Of a DNA stretch of 26,228 nucleotides, positions 21,395-26,228 are shown piece by piece (position 1 is the first letter of the stretch; every line of letters begins with the position of its first letter). The DNA lies in IMG/VR virus record IMGVR_UViG_3300040781_000079, positions 1-26,228 of that record; one strand, given 5' to 3'. The notes below the pieces were generated by a model. That model was not told the origin of the DNA and made no database searches. It was given only the letters and a program-made list of their open reading frames with translations. This DNA comes from a virus. Position numbers and translations under genes: made by a program.

Positions 21395-22351
21395 TTAGAC
21401 TGAAGTCAGTCCGCTTGGAAGGTTGTTGCTACGCACAAAGCGGCAGCCGATTGCTTGTCCAATCATGCCGTCGATCAATGCCTGGTTACCCACCATGGAT
21501 AGGTCACCAATTGCACCAGTGCTCAAGCCGCCAATGCCGTTAAGTTCACGGGCAATGTGCAGTTCCTGTGCAGGTGTTACCACTGCTACGTAGAAACCAG
21601 CACCGTCAGTTGGAGCGTTCTGGGCGCGCAGGTTGGCTACTGCTGTGCTCACAAACTCCAGGCTGCAACGCAGGTTGGCGTCAGTTTCACCGATTGCATC
21701 ACTTGAAGCGATGGCACGGATGAAGTTGCTACGCACACGGGCGAAACCGTTACGCACTGTTGCAACCATTTCATAACGGTCACGATCTACGTCACGGTCC
21801 ATGGCAACACTTGGCTCACGCTTAACAGCATAAGCGCCTGCTTCTGGTGAAAACACCAGGGCAACGTCTGCACCTGCCAGTGCTGTGTTAGCTGCACCGT
21901 CGTTTGCGATGTCTACGTCAGCAAGATCAGTTAGTGCACCTTCTGCACCACTTGCCATAACGTTGAAGCCAGCCACGTCAGTTGCTTGCGCAATTGAACC
22001 AGATAGTTGACGCAGGACTGCCGAACGAACCATGTCCAGTCCGCCATCTTCCAGGGCTTCTTCGTTGACGTATGTTCCTGCACCACGCTTGCTGATGGTC
22101 AGTGGAACGTTTGTTGCTGTAAAGTCGCTAGTTGCTGCGCTGATGATGGCGTTGCCTTCACCCACAGTTGAACCAGCACCCCATGCATCGTGCACAGGAA
22201 TTTTTACCGTGTTACCCACCGCACCCACAAGGCTTTGTGTGTTAACGATGAGTTGAGAGTTGGGAAGCAAGACTGCATTATCGAAATAAGGAATCAGGTC
22301 TGCAACCACGTCTTCATAAAGCGCCTGTAGCGCTGAACTTGTAGTAGCCAT
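21395..22351 (-). CDS. Major capsid protein (HK97-type)
   Basis: A 318-residue protein. The layout fits HK97-fold capsid proteins: an N-terminal arm (MATTSSALQALYEDVVADLI), an E-loop-like region (GNTVKIPVHDAWGAGSTVGE, about 47-66), the spine helix (GGLDMVRSAVLRQLSGSIAQ, about 103-122), and a P-domain with strands such as GAGFYVAVVTPAQELHIARE. It lies between scaffold and connector genes. A strong AAAGGAG stands before the ATG. No protease gene is visible, so maturation probably relies on the separate scaffold. Confidence 0.85.
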   Translation of the reverse strand: MATTSSALQALYEDVVADLIPYFDNAVLLPNSQLIVNTQSLVGAVGNTVKIPVHDAWGAGSTVGEGNAIISAATSDFTATNVPLTISKRGAGTYVNEEALEDGGLDMVRSAVLRQLSGSIAQATDVAGFNVMASGAEGALTDLADVDIANDGAANTALAGADVALVFSPEAGAYAVKREPSVAMDRDVDRDRYEMVATVRNGFARVRSNFIRAIASSDAIGETDANLRCSLEFVSTAVANLRAQNAPTDGAGFYVAVVTPAQELHIARELNGIGGLSTGAIGDLSMVGNQALIDGMIGQAIGCRFVRSNNLPSGLTSV

Positions 22352-22374
22352 TATATTTCTCCTTTAGTTGGCTG

Positions 22375-23250
22375 TTAGGAACCCGTGTTGAGCATGCGTT
22401 GGCTTGCACTACCACGTGTGGTTCCTTCCATGTGTTTTTTGACCATGGCGTCAGTTATTTTGTCTCTGCTGAGACCGCGGTTCTTTTCTCGAACCTGTAT
22501 GTAAGCACTACGATACTGTGGATCACTCTTCAATCTTGATTCGTCCAGGCTCTGAGTCTTACTGCTCTCGGGTGCACGATCTGTCTCGTAACTGTCAACT
22601 CCACGCTTGGCCATGGGTAATCCCAGGGTCTTGCCCATTAGTTGAACAGCTTGAGCATAATCAGGACGCTCACCACTATCGTCTGTAAGGAACTCTTCAC
22701 CATTGCGGATTGCAAATGTGTCATTCTCCACTTGTAGCATGTTTCTGGATTTCATGAGATCAACTACTGCCGTCTTCTGGTCTGCTGACCAGGTTGCTGG
22801 CATTGCTGACGTCAATTCGCCCATGTGCTTACTCATGACCATTTCAGTTCTGAGGTTTGTGAGTTCTGATTGTAGCTCTTCCACAGTCTTTTCTTTCTTA
22901 CTCACCTGATCTCGCAGGCTTTGGATACTCAAGCTGTCGGCGTCACTATCGCGCAGTTCACTTACTACATTCTTGATTTGGTCCAGATCATCAACTCCCA
23001 GTTCTTCTAACAGGGCTCGCTCTGTGGTAGTTCTGGTGCTGGCTGCAATCTTGTTGGTGTCGTCACGAGTATAAACTCTCACGCCATCCACATACATTTT
23101 GCCATCACGTTGTTCTACTACAGGACCAGTGTTGCTTGATCCATCAGTCGTTTCAGCATGACTTGCAGTTTCTGCTCGGGTGTCTGTAGAACCCGTTTGC
23201 GCTGTGTTCTCGCCCGCAACTGGCGTTCCAACTACTGTTTCATCAGTCAT
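22375..23250 (-). CDS. Capsid scaffold protein
   Basis: A 291-residue, highly charged, low-hydrophobicity protein. Residues 1-55 are Thr/Ser/Glu-rich and disordered. GKMYVDGVRVYTRDDTNKIA forms a small domain at about 50-70. Residues about 105-145 are coiled coil (LRDQVSKKEKTVEELQSELT). The C-terminus is basic (KNRGLSRDKITDAMVKKHME), as needed to contact the capsid shell. Composition and position between portal and capsid genes define it as a scaffold. AAGGAG is well placed before the ATG. Confidence 0.82.
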   Translation of the reverse strand: MTDETVVGTPVAGENTAQTGSTDTRAETASHAETTDGSSNTGPVVEQRDGKMYVDGVRVYTRDDTNKIAASTRTTTERALLEELGVDDLDQIKNVVSELRDSDADSLSIQSLRDQVSKKEKTVEELQSELTNLRTEMVMSKHMGELTSAMPATWSADQKTAVVDLMKSRNMLQVENDTFAIRNGEEFLTDDSGERPDYAQAVQLMGKTLGLPMAKRGVDSYETDRAPESSKTQSLDESRLKSDPQYRSAYIQVREKNRGLSRDKITDAMVKKHMEGTTRGSASQRMLNTGS

Positions 23251-23294
23251 CGGTTAATCTCCTTTTTGTCGTCTGAGTGGGACGGATACGTTTT

Positions 23295-24797
23295 TCATAA
23301 ACTGTTATCCGTGGTGCTGCTTCGCACCAGGTTTGCCATCCTTTCCTGGATGTCTTGTAGGACTTCAACTGACACACTGTCAGGTGATAGTGCCTGCAAT
23401 CTTTCATACACGCCGATCATCTTCTCGAGTTCGGTTAGCTCGTGCTCTATACTGCGTTTGTTATACTGACGGCTGTAACTCACACTGAAGTCACCGGGCA
23501 ACTGAATGTTCATCCAATCAGCCCACATGCTCCACAGTTTCTGTTCTGCATTTTCCAGGTTGGTGGCTTTCTTGCGGATCTGACTTGCCAGTTTGTCGTC
23601 GAATTGTTCAATTTGTTCACCACTGCGGCTTGCGCGGACTAAATCTTCGCTGCGCAGCATGGCTATCTGAACCAGTTTGTTGATCTTGCTGTCAACCAGT
23701 TCACGGATTTCTGTAATGGCGTCCAGCTGTGGAGCTTTGAACTCATACACATAGTTCGCTTCGCCTGTGCTTACTGAATTCTGCACACGAACCACGCTAC
23801 CTGGCTCTGCACCCACCTGCCCATCATTTAACTGGTCTGTAATCTCATCCACAACCAGGGTCGGGTGTGCGCCATAGGTAATCGCGCTGTAAATCTCTGC
23901 CATGTCACCATAGATTGAACGCTGTATTTGCGCCACATCACTGATAACGGTTGACCCCACGTTGTTGTATACCTTGTAGTTCTGATATACTGTTACCATG
24001 GGGATATATCCAAGCTCGTTCTCTTGGACTATTCTGTATTCACAATCACCGATTTGCTCCAGGCCTTCAATTGCAGGCGGTTGATAATCATCATCGCAAC
24101 CACAGAACACTGTTTCGATTGTGTCGCGAGTGATGTAGCGATATGCTTTGTGGATCTTGGTGTCTTCCAGTTGGATTACCACATCACGTAACTGCAGGTT
24201 GCCCTGGTTATCGTAGTAGTAACTCCAGTTGGTGACATCCATGGGTGTATACATCTTCCATCTGGGAATGTCGCTGCCTGTGGGTTTTAGACACAGGATG
24301 TGGCACACGCCGAACACTGTGGTCATGGCATCCACTTGTGCCAGGAATTCATTTACGCTGTTATACTCACCATCCACGTCGTGCATGAATTCCATCATCT
24401 CAGGTGTGTCTGGCAGGTTGCGTGTGGGTGGTGTTCGGAACAGGATGCTGTTGTATTCTGATACAATCAACTTGACATAGTTGTAGAGTGGTGTGGTGGA
24501 CAACTTCTCATTGTAGTAGGTGCCAGTGCCATCTTGATTTTCTTTGTCAAACAGATTGTTGACCTTTTCCAAGCGGGCTTTGTGTCTGCTTACCACACTA
24601 CCATCACTGTTGGTAACGTAGGTGTTGATCATTTCACTGGGTTGATTTGTATCGCTTGCGTAGGCACGTAGGTATCGCCCTTCGCGGTATTCCGTTCCAC
24701 CCAGGTAACTATCTTGAGCCAATTTCCAATCGTCATGATAACGATCATATAATGGATGGTTACTCACGATGTGGTCTAGGTATGGATTGTCACTCAT
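23295..24797 (-). CDS. Portal protein
   Basis: A 500-residue protein. The N-terminus (WKLAQDSYLGGTEYREGRYL, about 24-43) and LYNYVKLIVSEYNSILFRTP (about 104-123) have the typical portal outline. MYTPMDVTNWSYYYDNQGNL and IPMVTVYQNYKVYN are later strands of the clip/wing region. The helical C-terminal stem includes ITEIRELVDSKINKLVQIAM, about 364-383. Twelve copies would form the DNA channel at the vertex. The gene is preceded by a hairpin leader and a putative promoter. The ribosome binding site is weak (AAGA). Confidence 0.88.
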   Translation of the reverse strand: MSDNPYLDHIVSNHPLYDRYHDDWKLAQDSYLGGTEYREGRYLRAYASDTNQPSEMINTYVTNSDGSVVSRHKARLEKVNNLFDKENQDGTGTYYNEKLSTTPLYNYVKLIVSEYNSILFRTPPTRNLPDTPEMMEFMHDVDGEYNSVNEFLAQVDAMTTVFGVCHILCLKPTGSDIPRWKMYTPMDVTNWSYYYDNQGNLQLRDVVIQLEDTKIHKAYRYITRDTIETVFCGCDDDYQPPAIEGLEQIGDCEYRIVQENELGYIPMVTVYQNYKVYNNVGSTVISDVAQIQRSIYGDMAEIYSAITYGAHPTLVVDEITDQLNDGQVGAEPGSVVRVQNSVSTGEANYVYEFKAPQLDAITEIRELVDSKINKLVQIAMLRSEDLVRASRSGEQIEQFDDKLASQIRKKATNLENAEQKLWSMWADWMNIQLPGDFSVSYSRQYNKRSIEHELTELEKMIGVYERLQALSPDSVSVEVLQDIQERMANLVRSSTTDNSL

Positions 24798-24822
24798 ATA
24801 TCTTGGGTATCCCGGTTATAGG

Positions 24823-24910
24823 GTCCGCCTGCAGCCAGGATAATAATAAACCAGGACGAGGAAATCATGAGCTCCTGGGCTACTGGCGGACATGGTTATT
24901 TATCGGTTTT
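24823..24910 (-). promoter_or_regulatory. Putative promoter P6 and hairpin leader of the portal operon
   Basis: AAAACCGATAAATAACCAT (24910-24892, minus) is identical to the site at 43-25. Five bases after the core, GTCCGCC (24891-24885) pairs with GGCGGAC (24829-24823), and the stem continues past one mismatch as G-T-A-G-C-C with G-G-C-T-G-C. The leader from the predicted start to the portal ATG is about 95 nt and is dominated by this hairpin. The promoter lies over the last codons of the 24900-25172 gene. Confidence 0.6.
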
Positions 24911-25172
24911 GATTATTTGGGCTGTCTTTGGGCTTGGATGGAGCCAGATAGTAGGTTTCTGCTTGTTCCAGATCATTTTCATAACTGTTAGCGCAGTGAT
25001 TCTGTTCTCTGAACACCTCATAGAAAAAGCCATCTATCCAGGGCTCTAAACGGGTGCCCAAGCGATGTTGTCTGCTGCTGAATGTCTCGTTGGTGTATTC
25101 GCCCAGAGTTATGACATTCAGGAACTGGCTGGCTATGTTGTATAGGTTGGTGAAATACTGTTTGGTGTTCAT
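24900..25172 (-). CDS. Small conserved phage protein upstream of portal
   Basis: A 90-residue protein (LYNIASQFLNVITLGEYTNE, then TFSSRQHR, WIDGFF, HCANSYENDLEQAE). The LN-x-[IL]T-x-GE-x-ETFSSR...W...HC-x2-[SA]-x-E pattern resembles a small protein found in many phages beside terminase or lysis genes, of unknown function. It is soluble, without a membrane segment, and acidic toward its end. Its start overlaps the preceding gene (ATGA, 25169-25172), so both are co-translated. The portal promoter overlaps its 3' end. Confidence 0.7.
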   Translation of the reverse strand: MNTKQYFTNLYNIASQFLNVITLGEYTNETFSSRQHRLGTRLEPWIDGFFYEVFREQNHCANSYENDLEQAETYYLAPSKPKDSPNNQNR

Positions 25173-25393
25173 GATTTGTCCTTTTTACCGAATATTCTGT
25201 CCCAGTTAGCATCGAACTTTTCCTTGTCAACTGGGCGGTAACTGCTTCCTTTGCCAGCGCCAGTGGTATAGGTTTTATTGGGGTTGTCCAGGCCTTGTGC
25301 CTTGTCTCTGGCTTTCTTTAGGACTGGTGTCTCATTGATCAGCCGCTCATTCTTGATCCACTGCTTGGTGCCTTCTGTTGGTATATTACTCAT
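25169..25393 (-). CDS. Small hydrophilic protein of unknown function
   Basis: A 74-residue protein, lysine-rich and hydrophilic, probably largely disordered (TPVLKKARDKAQGLDNPNKT, then YRPVDKEKFDANWDRIFGKK). CAGGAG stands before the ATG at 25393. It starts just after a putative promoter core (25424-25417) and is coupled to the 90-residue gene. The two genes lie between the terminase and portal genes. Function unknown. Confidence 0.7.
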   Translation of the reverse strand: MSNIPTEGTKQWIKNERLINETPVLKKARDKAQGLDNPNKTYTTGAGKGSSYRPVDKEKFDANWDRIFGKKDKS

Positions 25394-25416
25394 GATGATC
25401 TCCTGTTTCAGTCAGA

Positions 25417-25424
25417 TATTTATC
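25417..25424 (-). promoter_or_regulatory. Putative promoter P7 upstream of the 25169-25393 gene
   Basis: CGATAAATA on the minus strand (core 25424-25417), 23 bp before the ATG at 25393. It is followed at once by an imperfect inverted repeat (TCT-GA-CTG, AAA loop, CAG-G-AGA) whose second half contains the AGGAGA ribosome binding site, as at 4356-4380. Confidence 0.45.
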
Positions 25425-25485
25425 GATATTTTTTCAACTGTTTGAGAAACCCTTGGAAATCAACAACTTACGTCAGGCCCGAAAG

Positions 25486-25513
25486 TTGACAGACCTGATA
25501 GATTTGCTATCAT
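25486..25513 (+). promoter_or_regulatory. Sigma70-like promoter with overlapping palindromic operator
   Basis: TTGACA (25486-25491), a 16-bp spacer and TATCAT (25508-25513) form a near-consensus host promoter pointing right, about 30 nt before the first ATG of the plus-strand cassette. TGATAG-ATTTG-CTATCA (25496-25512) is a perfect 6+6 palindrome that covers most of the -10 box. A second imperfect repeat, TCAGG (25473-25477) and CCTGA (25494-25498), flanks the -35. Repressor control is likely but inferred. Confidence 0.75.
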
Positions 25514-25546
25514 GGTTATGTAGGTTAACACAACGGAGTAAATGAC

Positions 25547-25879
25547 ATGCACAAGGTATACACAGATTCAGAGACTGTTACTGCCATCCTCAAGATTGAG
25601 TTGGGTGTTCATGCTGAACGTCTTGGTGAGGAAGTGCTGCCCGGCAGTGATGGTGACACTTATTTTGACTTGCTCAGCCGGGCATATGGCAATATCATCA
25701 CTGGCTGGGACTATATAGATCAATCTCGTGACCTGGAAGTCAACGTAGACTTGAGCTTGGCGTTTGAAGAGCATGATCCTGAGTGTGTGCCTGAACTCAA
25801 GCGTATTTCAGGAATGATTGCGAACACCATTACTGACATGGTAACTGAGATTGTTGCTGAAGATCATCTGGCGGCATAA
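25547..25879 (+). CDS. Acidic protein of the plus-strand cassette
   Basis: A 110-residue, strongly acidic soluble protein (LGEEVLPGSDGDTYFDLLSR, LSLAFEEHDPECVPELKRIS, TDMVTEIVAEDHL). I do not recognise a family. GGAG lies 8 nt before the ATG. It is the first gene of a two-gene unit with its own sigma70-type promoter, opposite to all other genes. Such units (morons) often encode lysogeny, superinfection or anti-defence functions. The acidic character would also suit an inhibitor that mimics nucleic acid. Both ideas rest on context. Confidence 0.75.
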   Translation: MHKVYTDSETVTAILKIELGVHAERLGEEVLPGSDGDTYFDLLSRAYGNIITGWDYIDQSRDLEVNVDLSLAFEEHDPECVPELKRISGMIANTITDMVTEIVAEDHLAA

Positions 25880-25889
25880 GGAGCTCATG

Positions 25890-26117
25890 ATGCGTAAACT
25901 ATTCATTATTGCACTCATGATGTCCACGGTGGGTTGTGCTCGCATGCAGACTGGCTTGGATGCTGGTGCTTGGAGTATCTGTAACTATCCATACCCATAC
26001 ATGCCCAACGGGCTAAACGATAAGTGTGGTCGGTTGTATCATGAACTTGTGGTGTCTGGACGAGTTGTGCCACCACCCAACTATCAGGCCATGCGAGAGT
26101 CACACGGTAACGGTTAG
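25890..26117 (+). CDS. Small lipoprotein of the plus-strand cassette
   Basis: Starting at 25890 (TAAGGAG 6 nt upstream; an ATG at 25887 is possible) the protein has 75 residues. MRKLFIIALMMSTVGC is a lipoprotein signal ending in a lipobox-like TVGC with Cys16, so the mature protein would be lipid-anchored in a Gram-negative envelope. The mature part is about 60 residues with aromatic and proline-rich stretches (CNYPYPYMPN, VPPPNYQAM) and two more Cys that could pair. Its stop overlaps the stop of the convergent terminase gene. Superinfection exclusion or an outer-membrane spanin-like role is possible. There is no partner inner-membrane spanin nearby. Confidence 0.75.
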   Translation: MRKLFIIALMMSTVGCARMQTGLDAGAWSICNYPYPYMPNGLNDKCGRLYHELVVSGRVVPPPNYQAMRESHGNG

Positions 26118-26228
26118 ATCCTGCGGTAAGTTTTGCCCTGACGTTGTGGTATGTCTATTCTGGGTGGATACAGATGGAACACACCATAACGCAATGCATC
26201 AGCGAAGTGATCATACACTCCATCTTTC
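26114..26228 (-). CDS. terL: Terminase large subunit, C-terminal end (partial)
   Basis: The last 37 codons of a gene that enters from the right. The sequence contains KDGVYDHFADALRYGVFHLY and then PPRIDIPQ...YRRI before TAA. DH-x-x-DA-x-RY is the typical C-terminal element of the terminase nuclease domain, with the aspartate at the active site. The gene is convergent with the lipoprotein gene and their stop codons overlap. The rest of the protein (ATPase and most of the nuclease) lies outside the window. Confidence 0.85.
   Translation of the reverse strand, partial: KDGVYDHFADALRYGVFHLYPPRIDIPQRQGKTYRRI

Noticed and set aside
24867-25049. Plus-strand 60-codon frame with GAGG before ATG and two hydrophobic segments
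   Set aside because: It is antisense to the well supported 24900-25172 gene. Hydrophobic composition is expected from the complement of its Asn/Gln/Glu-rich codons, and no promoter faces it.
1-26228. tRNA genes, integrase, attachment site, endolysin, CRISPR array
   Set aside because: Looked for but not seen. No cloverleaf in the gaps, no tyrosine or serine recombinase motifs, no lysozyme, amidase or peptidase motif in any credible gene.

Overview
The window is about 26 kb of a tailed double-stranded DNA phage with a long non-contractile tail (siphovirus-like). Nearly all genes lie on the minus strand and read from right to left. They are tightly packed, often with ATGA or TAATG overlaps. The host is not identifiable. 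A small lipoprotein gene and a host-type sigma70 promoter point to a Gram-negative bacterium. The LamG-like and Gly-x-Gln collagen-like fibre proteins resemble those of marine phages, but a marine origin is an inference.

Layout in transcription order (right to left). The 3' end of the large terminase gene (26114-26228) is followed by an oppositely oriented two-gene cassette (25486-26117, + strand) with its own sigma70-like promoter. Next come two small genes (24900-25393), portal (23295-24797), scaffold, major capsid protein, two head-tail connector/terminator genes and the major tail protein (19932-20414). Two small genes precede a lambda G/GT-type tail chaperone pair with a GGGAAAG -1 frameshift site. 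A gp10-like protein, a tape measure, two tail proteins, a GNAT acetyltransferase, a J-like tail tip protein and a DUF4376-like protein follow (to 10922). A fibre region (10823-4915) holds a 1159-residue collagen-like protein and two LamG-like proteins. After it come a 14-residue lysine-rich peptide and two coiled-coil/membrane-anchor proteins that may act in lysis. Two paralogous helix-turn-helix repeat proteins and a small beta-rich protein end at a strong bidirectional terminator (3124-3163).

Left of the terminator is a non-coding hub (2598-3163). It contains a perfect 23-bp inverted repeat, a pyrimidine tract, a 16-bp direct repeat and a probable short + strand RNA. It lies upstream of a 604-residue protein (783-2597) that carries, in order, the DxxGR, A, B and C motifs of single-subunit (T7-type) RNA polymerases, in a shortened form. 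Three small genes follow, two of them paralogues.

The most interesting theme is regulatory. A core [C/A]GATAAATA, best seen in an exact 19-bp repeat at 25-43 and 24892-24910, recurs at gene-start intergenic sites across the window. Wherever the flank can be examined, an inverted repeat lies 0-10 bp downstream. Together with the divergent polymerase this suggests a self-contained phage transcription system, either with its own promoters or with T4-late-like promoters, placed in a phage with lambda-type morphogenesis genes. No endolysin, integrase, tRNA or CRISPR array is visible.
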